NCBI GenBank assembly: GCA_947579665.1
Contig: OX388350.1
Location: 39,775,393 to 39,839,392 of the forward strand
Reading direction: 5' to 3'
Source: Sympetrum striolatum
Taxonomy: Eukaryota > Arthropoda > Insecta > Odonata > Libellulidae
Length of the DNA stretch: 64,000 nt
Positions 21,528-33,405 of the stretch are shown here, piece by piece (position 1 is the stretch's first letter; each line of letters opens with the position of its first letter). The position numbers were made by a program, and so were the translations under genes. The notes beneath the pieces were generated by a model. It was not told where the DNA came from, did no database searches, and saw only the letters and a program-made list of their open reading frames with translations.

Positions 21528-21884
21528 AGAGGTTTAAAATCTCCAAAAGCCGTCTTTGTCGGCGTTCTTCCTCTTACTTCCCGTTAGTCGGATAAAACAA
21601 GAAAGGAATGCCATAATTGTACCCACAGTACTTTTCAAAGATGATGTCACCGTCCTCAGGAGTCATAAAATACAAAACAAAAATAAAATAATCATAAAAA
21701 AACAAAAAATTAAATTTTTGTATTTTAAGACCCCTGAGGACAATAGCACCATTGCCACAGAAAAGCACATTGGGTACAATAATAGTGTGGCATTCCTTTC
21801 TTGCTTTCTCCGACTACCGGGAAGTAAGGAACGCCGACAAAGACGGCTTTTGGAGATTTTAAACCTCTAATTCATTAACAGCCG
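21528..21884. mobile_element. foldback element with hammerhead-like cores in both arms
   Basis: AGAGGTTTAAAATCTCC, AAAGCCGTCTTTGTCGGCGTT and AAGAAAGGAATGCC at the left are mirrored at 21785-21869. Each arm contains CUGAGGA (21653-21659 on minus, 21734-21740 on plus), a pairable spacer and GAAAAG. The centre is A/T-rich. A half copy is at 13217-13430. The arms are about 100 bp each and no protein is encoded. Confidence 0.8.
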
Positions 21885-24800
21885 TGTTCCAATATCTCTT
21901 TCCTTGAATAAAACTTGAAAATTCTTCCTTTTTTTGAGATGTAGTTCCACAAAACGAATCCTTCATCCGTGGATAAAAAATTCAGGGCAGTTAACCGGAA
22001 AATATGCATCACGTCCAACAGTCTTACAGCTTGATTTTCCATTAAAAAGCAATATCTCTTCCTAGCAAGACATTCAAACCTTAGAGATATATCTTTGGCA
22101 AAGATCTATGTCGCGAATAAACCGCTTTCAAGGCGATCCGTGGATTAGCTGGGAGCTGACCTCAAAGTGAGCAAATTGAAAAGTTTGTCCATACTAAGAA
22201 ATCGAGAGAAGCACACTGAGATACGTTTTCCTGGAAAGATGATTCACTCTTTTTTTCAGCCGCACGAGCGTTCCCTTTTTCCATCCGAGGATATTAAGGG
22301 ACGAGGGAAAAAGAGCACAAAACACAGCGGGCACGGCGGTTTAGTTTCCATTCTCGCTCGGACTGGTCTTCGGGGAAAAGAAAATTCTCTTTCTTTTTTG
22401 AATACGTAAAAACGGAGCAGTATGTGGAGCAGTAAGTTAGAAAGCTACAAGTTATACGCAACTATTTCCTTCCTCTTAGATGTCCATAGTATGTACCATT
22501 TGTTAATGTCGTTGGCCTTTTAGAAATTGCAATTCACCCAATAAAGCCAATTCACCGAAGTAACGAAAGATGAAAATAGATGTAGTAACAACGTAAATCA
22601 TAGATAAAAGAATTTTGGGTAATCCTATCATTACTATAGAAAACGAAAGTAAAAAATAGAAATTCCATACATTTATAAGAACAGCAACGAAAGAAAATCA
22701 ATTTTAGCGCAACAAGATCAATCCTAAAAAAGGAATTCCGGAAAACTCAATTATCGCTGAAAAATACGAAAATAAAAACTTGAACGAATCCATTAACCCA
22801 GCAAAATACCGAAGAATGAATATAAACTCTATAAGCAAGAAAATTAATCCTAGATGAAAATTTTAGGCGTAGATCCATTAATATTGCAATGCAAGGAACT
22901 ATTTTTTTATAACTTTCATACGCTAGCTTTCAGATTAAGATGGTGGTTTTGAATCTCCAACTTCTTACGCCCATACAAGTTTTATTCATTCTACGTTTAA
23001 ATTCTCGCTAAAAATTAGACAATCGCTGAAACAAAATACCTAAAACATCCGAGATTCTATAATCGAGCTAAATGTGTTTGAATTTTCGTTCGGCTGTTAC
23101 TAATATGCGATAAATTATACGACAGGTGAATATTTATGGAGAAATTGGAGGGTTTTTTTTACATGAACGGTATTTGATATCAACATTGCAGACACGTTTT
23201 CCTAGACCTTGTTTTGATGCACAATCATTGAATGAAGTTAAGCAAGAATATGATTATTAGTGTTTATTTACGTAGAAATCCGTTTAAAGAATATAATATT
23301 TAAAATATATCAATGCAATCAATTTCTGCTAAATCATTGCCTACAAAGTTTTTCGTAAACATTAAATTGAAATTTGCTCAAATATTCATTCCCATTATTC
23401 AAAATATATTAATGCTATAAACTGAAATATTTACTATTTTGTATAATGATTAATGTTTAGGACACTAATCTGTATCCATACTGTAGGACGAATGCTAAAT
23501 GATAATTACATGATAGAAAAGTATATCTTTAGATGGTATAAATAATGAAGATACATTTAGATAGAATAAATAAACAGATCTCGAATTATCAACCTTTATC
23601 CTCCTAATGACGATTCAATTATTGGACGTATTCAGCACCACAAACGCAAACAATTATCAACATCCTCGCACTCGGATCTAACCAACAGACAGTTCATCCA
23701 GACAGCAAATCCAGTTTCTTCAGCTAAGGTCTACCTTTGTGAACGCACTCGGTTTCCGCGATCCTGGAAATAGGCCATGCATCCATTCCCACAATGCATC
23801 AACACATTTTCTTCCTTTTCAATTGATGCAGCAACCTTCGCCGACGGAACGCCCTTCGGAAAAAGAATCCGAACAAAGGAATCGGTGAAATCCGAATCGC
23901 TCCCGACGAAAGTAAACCGATTGGTTTGCGAACCACTTTCGTGCACTGCTCCGCAAGACGTGAAATCGCTTCTTATTGGAGAAATGGCCTCGAGCGAACT
24001 CTATTCCAAGAACGAACGTGCATTTTGGACTCACCTTCTCAATTTTTATAACACTCCGAGCGTCCTTTGTCATTTCATTTCCGCCAAGCGTAGAGATTTG
24101 CGATGGAGGACGAAGGGTTTTACAACGTACTTGTTCCGATTTGCGCTGTTTCTCTTTAATAGCGTTCGATGGATGCTATTAAATTTATCATCACGGCTGA
24201 GAAGGCGGAAGGTGATGGAAGGTGGAAGTTACGAAGTGTTTTGCTTTTCAGATTATTAAAATAATTGACAAAGAAACAAAAAATGCATTGAAATAAATAT
24301 TACACATACTTCAATATCGGCAGTGTTAGAATATTCAGGAATATTTGATATGAGTAATATGTAAAAATGACAACAATTGTACTTTCATTAATTATTCTGT
24401 ATATTTGATTTTTTAATATTTATTAATTATATTAATTTTTAGATAGATCCGTACTGAATTGGAACGTATTACCTGAAGAAATATCCACTCCCATCTTTTC
24501 AAAGCAAAGTAAATCCAACAAAATATTAATATAATTGACTAACAGTAATAAAACCCATTAAAATCCAGTAAATTGTTCACATATTTTAATAGCAGCTATG
24601 GTGGTATAAGGTGCAATAAATAACATGAGTAATATAGAAAATTGATAACAATTGTACTTGCATATGCATGAAAGTTGATGTTATTTATTTAATGTTAATT
24701 AATTGTTTAATTATTCATATTGATAAAACTTTTTATATACAAAGTCAATGTGTTTATTTTGCTGTTATTTTATAAATCGCTTTCCTAATTGTAATCATTG

Positions 24801-24966
24801 GCCATAATCTTTGTAATATGAAAAAACTACCACCTGCTATTTTACCTGTCCGTACTGTTACATATATCAATAATAATAATGTTCAACAGTGAATTGATAC
24901 GAAAACTTGATGAGCCTTACCTACATCCTCCTTGACATAGGATATGCAACTTTATAGTAAAAGACA
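21885..24966. other. no gene recognised; GC-raised island 23640-24230
   Basis: Most of this is AT-rich and blank. The island at 23640-24230 has overlapping open frames on both strands (the longest is 23777-24259, plus, 160 codons) without recognisable motifs. Long frames on both strands at once point to composition rather than coding. A shorter mixed block lies at 22240-22380. Confidence 0.4.
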
Positions 24967-25530
24967 TCAAATATTAGATTATATTCGCACAATAAATTCA
25001 GAGATAGTAGGTTCTCAGAAAAGGTAGCAGTAATTATGTGTCCACCCTGAAAAATTGGTCAAACAAGAGCTGAAATAAAAATTATATAATAATATGCTAT
25101 TACTATCCGTTCCAAAGATTCGTTTTCCGTACAAGATACTCAACAGCAACAAACAATAAAGATAGACATACAAAAAACAAAGACATCAAAGAAATAGAGT
25201 TTTGAGGCATTTAACTTCAGCCAGGTCTAGAATCGATACCTACTATGGTAGAATATAAGAATACAATGTAATATTAGATTAAATTCGTACAATAAATTCA
25301 GAGATAGTAGGTCTTTGGAAGACATAGTAATCATGTGTCCGCCCTGTAACATAGGTCGAACTGAAATAAAAATTTGATGAAAATACGCTACAAGTAACCG
25401 TTCGAAAAATTCATTTCTCCGGACAAGATACACGACAGCAACAAACAATAAAGATAGATTTATAACAGACAATAAAGACATTAAAAAAGAGTTTTGAGGC
25501 ATGTACCTCCAGGTGGATCAGGGCTCGAAT
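24967..25530. repeat. two-unit tandem duplication, period about 300 bp
   Basis: AATATTAGATTA, AATAAATTCAGAGATAGTAG, ATGTGTCC, GAAATAAAAATT, CAGCAACAAACAATAAAGAT and TTTGAGGCAT recur in order in both units. The first spacing is exactly 300 (24991 and 25291), falling to 292 at the right. The second unit ends in GGGCTCGAATCTCGAC, a B-box-like string, and the first in a weaker version, so the unit may be derived from a tRNA-headed SINE. Confidence 0.75.
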
Positions 25531-26289
25531 CTCGACAAGGACAGACTTTCTCTCCTTCGTTTCTTTCTATAAATAAACAAAGTTTTCCAAAGCACAGTAC
25601 ACGGTAAATCGTGATGAACTGGATATGTTTGCAGTCACCTTTAACGACGTTTCATAGCGACTTCATTCATCGCAGATGTGGAATATTTCCTGTCCTCAAA
25701 CACTTCCTTCCATTGGATCGAAGAAACATTTAGCATCGGAAGAAAAGCCGGGAAGCATTGACCTCGGAATTAAATAGTTCCGAGTCGATGGACATCTTTA
25801 TAACTAACCATTCTATTGACCCTGATATCATTCCATTAACATTTGAGAATGGTGCATATCACATTCCGATTCATCAGAGGCCGCTTCGTAGCATAGAGTT
25901 TAACGATCCATCCCCCACATCGATATAGTTTGCATTAAGATCTTGAACGCATGATCTACTTAAAAGGTACCTACTCAATAGCCTTCTACCTCACGTAATA
26001 CCAATGTTACTATTGAGGATGAAGTCTTAAGATGAAAAGTTAAGTATAACCTTTAAGTGGCTAAACATCCTTGAATTCTACATTAACCTGAACGTCCATA
26101 AAGGTTATTACTATCGTTTATTGAAGGTTATGCTGGAAATATAAATACGAGACATTCTTAATCGTAATAAAAACATGGATGGCTGAATTTGGACTGTGGA
26201 GGAATGTCAAAAGAATTAATTTGAGCTAATCATACAAATGTGTTCCACCTTCCGGTAGATTCATGTTTATCAGTATGCAATATAATGTG
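25531..26289. other. no gene recognised
   Basis: Composition is more balanced at 25600-25930. No coherent frame, RNA or repeat was found. Confidence 0.5.
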
Positions 26290-26650
26290 TCATATCTTTC
26301 TAGGTAACATACCCCACCCTTTATGTTATCTAACATGTTTTGCCTTTGTCTTCCATTCTGTCTTACAAAGGTTTTAAAAGGTTACCTTAAATTACTTTCT
26401 TTAGCAGTCCCTCTCCTTTCAACATATGACCCACCCAATTTCCTCTGTAGATGCTTAATTATTTTCACTAAAACCCTCTCTTCCTCAACCATTCCTAGTA
26501 TCTTAATGTGTGTATTTCCAATCCACCCAACTTATTTTTATTTTCTACAACACACCAATGTTTCGAAGGCTTCCAAAAGTTTGATTTCCCATTTTCTTGA
26601 AGTCCAAGTTTCACACCCATATGATAACACGACTAACAAAGATAATTCCT
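26290..26650 (-). pseudogene. RTE-like LINE C-terminal relic
   Basis: On the minus strand one frame reads VLSYGCETWTSRKWEIKLLE, and after a frame change KISWVD and GMVEEERVLVKIIK. These are the post-palm motifs (LYGCETW, EAFE, RRMLKISW, EERVL) of the clade to which the element at 59958-62428 belongs, whose own protein has VLYGSETW and KISWKDKIKNEEVLRRVGEE. Several frameshifts and stops are present. Only the C-terminal region remains. Confidence 0.75.
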
Positions 26651-27119
26651 TGCGAAAGCTCTTCTATTCTACAAACTGCGATTAATTATAGGGTTTCGAG
26701 CCGTAAAACATACACTTCCGATGAACTACTACTTGATCTCTGCATGATCTTTCCGGAATTTCCCACAGCGATGGCCGCTGTTGACGTTTCACCTACATTC
26801 CAGTAGGCTTCATCGGGTAGAATTTTGATTAGACTTCTTTGCTAGTGGGAAAGAATGGAGAGCATGCAATATGTTTTGAAAATTTTAATTTTTTGCATAG
26901 AGGTGTATTCACTTGAACGAAACAAAATATTCGTCAGCCGAATCTAAATTCGTTTGCCAAGTCCCAAAGGCAAAATGATCTTGGATAGCGAAAATTCGGT
27001 ACCGCAGTTACTCGTTAGTAGAAGCATCACTGCACCATGCCATAAAATTACTTTAGTACCTTGAAGGAGTAGAAAGATCTAATCCGACGACAAAATGAAT
27101 TCAGTACTTAATGATACCG
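26651..27119. other. no gene recognised
   Basis: No supported feature. The 26700-26830 part is slightly less AT-rich. Confidence 0.5.
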
Positions 27120-27225
27120 ATTAAAGCATAACATTTGTACAATAAAAAATCCCAAGGAAAAACAGACTCGAAAGAAGTCTAAAGGGGCCGGGAATCGAAC
27201 CCAGAGTCTTCCTCTTGTATTGTGC
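27120..27225 (-). mobile_element. tRNA-derived SINE, family 1 (5'-truncated)
   Basis: The minus strand shows GAGGAAGA, the B-box GGGTTCGATTCCC (27190-27202), GGCCCCTTTAGACTTC and TTTTTCCTTGGGAT, colinear with 13600-13690. The A-box half is missing or unreadable, so this is a 5'-truncated or diverged copy. Confidence 0.75.
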
Positions 27226-28495
27226 AAAGTTATTCAAACCCAAAATCCATAGATAATATGCATGGATGGGCTGCATCGGAATAGCAAACGAACTCAAATT
27301 TGCAATCTTAACCTAATAAACGTGCAAAACAAGTAATATGATACAATATAATTACCTTTTTATCTTTCGGAAACATAAAGAATTCTTTTCCATTCGACCA
27401 CCTTCACTTTCTCTTAGGATATCCTCAGTCGATATTGCTAAATGTTTCCCTCCCTTTCCTATTTCCTCTCGATGTTCGAATTTCAGTCAGGACATCGGGA
27501 ATCGCAAATGAATCGAAAGGGAAACCTTTGAGAGAGAAAGTCGGATTCCTTTGTTTCGAAAGGAATTACACTTCGATGAATCCAGACTTAAATTCTTGAT
27601 TGAAAAATAATCACATAATTGGGCTTTCGCAGTCAATGCCGTCTTGAGACATGAACAGAAGAGAGAAATTCGAGTTGATTTTTCGTAAGCATTGCTAACA
27701 TAACACACATTGCCGCAAAAGGGAGAAGCATTTCAAATTCACACATATATTTTTATGCACATATACTTGTATTTCACAGCGCAGTTTGTATATTATGAGG
27801 TTGGTTAGCATTGTCGTTTATAATCTGGTAGTCTGTATTAGTATCTGTCTGTATTTTAACATAGATGCTGTTTGTAACATAGACATAGATGCTGTTTGTA
27901 GTGATTTCTAATTCCCATTTAGACTTATGGTAAATTGAAAATTATTGTAGTCTGTAATAATGCATTGCGTATTTGTATACATAGAACTTTGTAATATAGT
28001 TGTAATCACAGTTCAATTTAGTATAAGTTAACTCTCTCACAGACATACAGACTCACGCCAGAGGGCACGAGTTTTAAAATATTTTAGCCGATATAGGAGC
28101 AGCATACATTTACTGAACTTATTAACAATCATTTCACTTAATACATGCTAAACTTCAAGAAAAATCGTTCGGAAGCAGCAAAACTTAGGAAGAATGCAGG
28201 AAGCTGGGTTTAATGTAATGAAATGTACTTTCATGATATACTGTGCATAACATTTCAAAGCAGTAGTATCTTAAATTACTTAGAAGAAAAAATAACTCAA
28301 AGGAGAGAAATTCTTATTGCGATAATAGAACCAGAGATGAAGTAAGAATGTAAGGGTTCACAAACCCATAAGAAAGAATAATTCATTCAAAAACATTCTT
28401 GAGTGAATATCGCAACATAAACTCGTCGCGAATGGTGACAAAGGGTTACTGCGAATAGCAAGGACAAGAGAATTTCATAAACTGTTTATGCTACA
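27226..28495. other. no gene recognised; small tandem duplication at 27861-27900
   Basis: ATAGATGCTGTTTGTA occurs twice (27861 and 27885), separated by 8 bp that include ACATAGAC. The surrounding TCTGTATT-rich stretch (27820-28040) has the look of a retroposon tail but matches no other copy clearly. Confidence 0.4.
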
Positions 28496-28560
28496 GCAGT
28501 GGTACTCAACCTTCTAAATGATGCGAGTCATCGTAAACATATATCCTGCGGCGCCCTTCA
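28496..28560 (+). mobile_element. possible hAT-type transposon end
   Basis: CAGTGGTACTCAACCTTCT followed by a GCGGCGCCC stretch resembles the CAGTGGTTCTCAACC left terminus common in hAT superfamily elements. No matching right end or transposase was found nearby, so it is an isolated remnant. Confidence 0.4.
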
Positions 28561-28979
28561 GTGGCACACTTTGGCAATACAGTATTCATAATCTGAATTT
28601 TACGACGATAAATATTGCACCGTTCTTGTTATTCTTGTAAATGTATGCGCGTAAACTAAAATTTGCTTCATGAATTTCAAGAAATGAAAGATATTTGAAT
28701 TAATGAAGTACATAACGTTGGAGTTAAAGTCGCTAATAATTATTGCCATTATTATAACGCACACAACACTTTGAGAATGTGCCTAACTATTTCATTAGGA
28801 GAGTAACCATTCATTCGTAGAATATCTTTAAATACAGACAAACAATGAATGAAGTTGAAAAAGAGACAGGAAATTTTGAAGATTTTAAATGCTGATTATA
28901 ATTACTATTATATAGAAGTCATCTAATAAATAACTTTTGCACATTATAGACGTAATTCTAATTGTATTTTTTTTAGAAG
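28561..28979. other. no gene recognised
   Basis: AT-rich; may be interior of the hAT-like remnant, but nothing identifies it. Confidence 0.4.
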
Positions 28980-30010
28980 ACTATTCTTTTCTGGGAATGT
29001 ATTCGCAAGCAATGACAATAGGCCAACGATAAAAGAATACGTTAAAGAAGCAAAATAATAAATGGAAAAAATAGAATAAGGAAGAAAAAGCTAAAGAACG
29101 AAAAATTTTCAGAATCGTGATTTGCTGAAAAACGACTAATTTCAGGGTTTCAGGAGATGAGAAATACTTGACATAAGGAACCCTTAAAAATTCAATGGAG
29201 GGGTAGCGAATATCATTTACTGGATAAAAAAGAAATCAGGAATGGAATTAGCAAGAGGTCCCTAGAAATCCCGAACGAAGAGAAGAGTAACATTTTGCAG
29301 TAATGCATTAGTGACCACAGATGCATGATCGACTAATATATGTACTGGGGCATTTAAGTATTTCTGAATGAATTAATTAAAAAGAAGATTGATATTTTCT
29401 AGGAATTTATCCTCAATGAATAACAATAGGTCAACCAACCAAGCATTCAGATATCTTTAGAGCAAGAAAAGAACAACGCGTTCTGTTCATCAAATACTTA
29501 GGAAGGAACAAATTAAAGATTAAAAAGCTACTGAAAGAAAGAGTTCTTGAATTATTTTCCGGTAACTAAATATTATCTCGTAACTGATTTGTTATCTGGT
29601 AAACTAACTAATATCAGGATATGAGATAAAAAATGTTATGTATAGAAAACAAGAAAAAAGTAAATGGAGACACACAGAAAAGGCGAAAGAATACTGGATG
29701 TAAAAGAAAACAAATGAGGCGTAAAGTTGGCACGTGGTCCCTAGAAGGCCCGAATGGAGAGAAGAGTAACATATTGCAGGGATGGAATTTGGACTAGCGG
29801 CCCAGATATGCTAATACATATAATTTGCGAACAACTCTCCATATTTATTGTTTATGGAACTAATAAAGAAAACAAATCAAATTGGTCCATGGTCCCTAGG
29901 AACCCCGAATAAAGAGAAGAGTTAACATATTGCAGTGATGGAGAATCTACCAGAGGTCCATAAACGCTAAAATGCATCATTCGCGAACAACTTTCCGTAT
30001 TTGTTGTTTA
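28980..30010 (+). repeat. degenerate tandem array, two long units and a short one
   Basis: GGTCCCTAG followed by CCCGAA, AGAGAAGAGT and AACAT(A/T)TTGCAG recurs at 29257, 29736 and 29891 (spacings 479 and 155). GCGAACAACT...TTGTTTATGGA recurs at about 29828 and 29985. GGAAT...GACAATAGGCCAA and GGAAT...AACAATAGGTCAA (28997 and 29400) mark the long unit of about 405 bp. The copies are well diverged. There is no coding potential. Confidence 0.7.
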
Positions 30011-30600
30011 TGGAGAATCGAAATCCGATTCACAAACAATGGCAGTGACGTAAGTGAACAATAATCGGATGACCTCGACGTCGTTATCGCGTGCTCGCCA
30101 GGAAGCTCCACTTACGCTCTTTGCGAAATGCAATTTTCCTTTCGCAACCCTTGTCTGCTGGAAAGCGGGGCGTTTCCAATGTATCTGCACAAGGTACATA
30201 CGCCGACGTATTGAGCGCATGGAAAGTGCTTTTTCAGAGCACCTCTCTCGTGCACTTTCTTATCGCCTTCGAAAGTGCGGTGAAATTCGGCTTTTTTGCC
30301 CCGTTCCGCGTCGTCGGATTCCACCCTTCCGAGAATTTAAGGCGCGTTTCACATGCGACAGTGTTTTTCTTCCCAAGTATTTGGGTGAATCTGCAGACAA
30401 CCTGTGTCAACATACATGTCGCTTCACGCACGTGGGAAAGATTAACAAGCTAATTAGTACACGAATGAAAACTTACACAAAACGAGGATAATGTTAAGGA
30501 ATGGTTGTATGAATTCCTTAAAATTCTACTTTTTTATTTAAGGATACGAGCTTAAAGTCTACAAATGATGGAAGGTAACTAAAACTTTTCACAAGAAAGT
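30011..30600. other. GC-raised island with competing open frames
   Basis: Bases 30050-30460 are conspicuously richer in CG than the flanks, and open frames of 145 (30054-30491) and 120 codons (30091-30453) overlap on plus with further ones on minus. None resembles a known protein. Simultaneous openness in several frames argues for base composition rather than coding, but an exon cannot be excluded. Confidence 0.35.
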
Positions 30601-30910
30601 GTGCTTTTTAACCCCTTAGAATGCCTGGCCAGAAAGTGGGAGACTCGGGTGCGAGACCCAGCCAAGTCACTACTTTTCACTTCTGTAAAAGCCTTAAAGT
30701 CTACAAGCCTGACAGCTACTTTAAATGAAAAATTAGTGCTTGTAATTTTATGTAACTATTATCAGGTTTTTATCAAGCTTTCGGTAAAGTATGTTTGAAC
30801 GAATGGCTTAATATGCTATAATTTGATGTGGAAGGGTACACGCATCAAAAATTCTGACAACTACCTTAAATGAAAAATTGGTTCTAGCGTGGGTTATTTT
30901 ATGGAACTGA
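30601..30910 (+). mobile_element. tRNA-derived SINE, family 2, with duplicated tail
   Basis: AGAAAGTGGGAGACTCGGGT runs into a B-box-like GGGTGCGAGACCC and then AGTCACTACTTTTCACTTCT. The minus-strand copy at 56819-56895 has the same order with a better B-box. Downstream, CTGACAGCTACTTTAAATGA (about 30708) recurs as CTGACAACTACCTTAAATGA (about 30852), a diverged tandem copy of the tail with a period near 144 bp. Confidence 0.6.
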
Positions 30911-31094
30911 TATCATGTTTAAGATGACGGCTAACATAATTAGCGCCAATGACCTTGGGATTTACGGAAGCTAAGTTTAAAACCGTCTGTAATCATTCTT
31001 TTAGCGAAGCTAGACTAGACCGACTAAAAAAATTCCGTTGAAATCAAGCAACTTTGATGGTCTTTCCTTGAGAGAACGGATTTCACATACTAAA
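30911..31094. other. no gene recognised
   Basis: Unassigned sequence between the SINE and the hAT-like fragment. Confidence 0.5.
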
Positions 31095-31175
31095 CTCCGA
31101 GAAGATTAGCGGACCGCTTTAAAATCATCAGCGGGCCGCATTCTGGCCTCGGATCGTAGTGCCGACAAGTCCGTA
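31095..31175 (-). mobile_element. possible hAT-type terminal fragment
   Basis: GCGGACCGC, GCGGGCCGCATTCTGGCC and CGTAGTGCCGAC resemble the GCGGGCCGCA...GGCCCGCGGGCCGTAGTTTG stretch found just inside one end of many hAT elements. No transposase and no opposite terminus were recognised. The strand is nominal. Confidence 0.3.
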
Positions 31176-32348
31176 ATAGAGAGGGACTTTGAAGGACTTA
31201 CGAACGACTTAGAAGGGAAAAAAATGTTAGACTAATTTTTTCTAACCTGGAAAGTATTAAATCCTGACAATTTCATGGAATAAAGTAAGCGATTTAAACG
31301 TTTTTGAAGCGTAAGAGGATGAGAACCTTCTATTTGAAGTTTTAAAGGGAGTTCGTCCCAACCGCCCTTGTACGTAACACCGCTTATCAAGACGCAAAGA
31401 AGACATATAGCTCATTAAAATCGATCATGGCATTATGAATAAGAAAGGATGTTGTGCATAACTGCCATTAAAATTTAAAAAAAATAAATTTTAAGCTGTA
31501 GGCAAGTGCAACTAGGACTAGTGAGTCAGTTGAATAACGAATACATTTTTATCAATCTTTGTCCCCTGATGATGATAGCTTAAATACTCAGGTAAGTAGT
31601 ATTTTCTTCTAACAGTGCAGGTTTTATCTGGGTCCTACGTAGTCCTTCGAACTTACTAAATTCTTGTAGCACCTGTCGACAGCTTACGGAGTATTCAAAT
31701 CTTTATGATACGGAATTCAATGGTTCACCAAAAGTTTTTTTGCCGTTTTACTCATTGGCACAGCGCATGAGATTCTGAAGAAGGATTCGATGAAAACTCT
31801 ACATTACTCTTGGGAACGATATTTTCGATAACCTCGCTACATAAACATAACTTTCAATTTCAATTTCCGTAAGGAACGTTTTACGCCGAAAGCACAACGA
31901 TGGTGGAGCAAACCGTGGGATCAACAGTCGAGGGATTACACAAACATGGGGAAAGTGGGTTAAAGCACCCACGGTGGCGTAGAGGCTGACTGCTGATTAT
32001 CTCCAGACTTCAGCCATGAAGAATGTTATCTGCTCTTCCCAACGCTCCAGTTCTGACGCAGAAAATGAGCAAAACGACGATAACAATTCATTCTGCTCCT
32101 TATGCGTCCTTAACGGGCAAAACTGGTAATTGATTTCAGGTCCCGAAAATCTAGAGCAGACGAAATAGCTGGGTGTTGTACTTGTCTTCATCTATTTATT
32201 TGGTAGGGAATGTTATTGTTAATACTAAATAAATTTTTTGAAGAGTCCACATGTCTTAATGAATGAATTTTTAATAGTATTTTATTTTCTATAGTTAACT
32301 GTTTTATTTATTATTTTCTTCCTTTTGTCTTTTTGATTGTGTAGACAG
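31176..32348. other. no gene recognised
   Basis: CCTGATGATGATAGC at 31567 resembles the 5' half of the hammerhead-like motif but lacks a following GAAA. No gene or complete repeat could be placed. A short frame at 31997-32191 (minus) is unremarkable. Confidence 0.4.
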
Positions 32349-33370
32349 TTTTTACTTTCTCCATATACGAAGTATAGAGAAAGTATTGTTTTCATGAAAA
32401 AAATCGACTTCGAGATTTCAACGGAAATACATGTTTTGGGGTACCTAGAACACGTTTTGACCATTTTCGGAATGATGTCTGTGTGTATGTGTGTGTGTGT
32501 GTGTGACAGTGGGCGCTCTAACGTGAAAACTATTAGCCGTATCAATACCAAAATTCATATATAGTACTGTAGTGTGTGCTGTCAGAGTTGGTTAGTTTTT
32601 CAAGTAAATCGGTAAACCGGAAGTCGAGCTTCATTCATCAATGCTCATTTCCGGTTTTCAAAATATCTCCATATATATGATATATTGGTATAGTGTATAC
32701 CTTATAAAAGTTTTAGATAATGTTATATACTATAAATTTTGTATTTAACATATTTTTGTATCACCGGTTGATTAGGATTTATTCGTGAAATACTGATCAA
32801 CCGGAAGTAGCTGATTATGTACTTTGTGGGCGCTCTAACATAAAAAGTGTTTGTCAGATCAACACCAAATTTCATGTATAATATTTTGGTTTGTGTCTTT
32901 AGAGTTGATTAGATTTTGGAGAAAATCGGTTTACCGGAAGTCGAGTTTCATTCTTCAAAGCTCATTTCCGGTTTTCAAAATATCTCCAAAAATATGATAT
33001 TTAGGTACAAACTTTTGATTGCAAAAGTTTTAGAAAATAATATTTACTATATTTTTTGTTGGAAACATATTTTTGTATCACTGATTGTGTAGGAGTTATT
33101 TGTGAAATACTGATAAACCGGAAGTTGCTGATTATGTACGTTGTGGGCGCTCTGGGCGCTGGGGCGAAAGGCCACTTCATCGTTTTTCATTGAACATTTC
33201 CTGAAAAACATAATTTATAATGATTGTGACGTCAAAGATAATAATATATAAATTAATCACTCATATTCAAAGTTTAGATGGAATATAGAGTTCGAAATTA
33301 CTGTCGTAGATAAATATTTACATCTTATGTATGGAGAAAGTCATGTGCTGGCCACATCAGATTTTTTTAT
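32349..33370 (+). mobile_element. 1-kb composite interspersed repeat, copy 3
   Basis: Same architecture as the copies at 5166 and 6216: TTTTTACTTTCTCC start with hairpin (32354-32384), conserved block, TG microsatellite (about 32479-32505), units at 32511 and 32828 (period 317), a third start at 33145, and TATGGAGAAAGTCATG (from 33330). Its ends agree with copies 1 and 2 to within a few bases, which defines the element boundaries. A retroposon 3' end follows after about 35 bp. Confidence 0.85.
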
Positions 33371-33405
33371 TTACTCTCAATTTATTAGTCTATTTTTACC
33401 TATTT

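Noticed and set aside
23777..24259. 160-codon open frame as a gene
   Set aside because: No recognisable motif, no splice-supported boundaries, and comparable frames open on the opposite strand (23731-23946, 23819-24073).
28496..31175. One complete hAT element between 28496 and 31175
   Set aside because: The two hAT-like ends do not match each other as inverted termini, and unrelated repeats lie between them.
31555..31615. Another hammerhead-like copy (CTGATGATGATAGC)
   Set aside because: The first core string is perfect but no GAAA or stem III follows within range.
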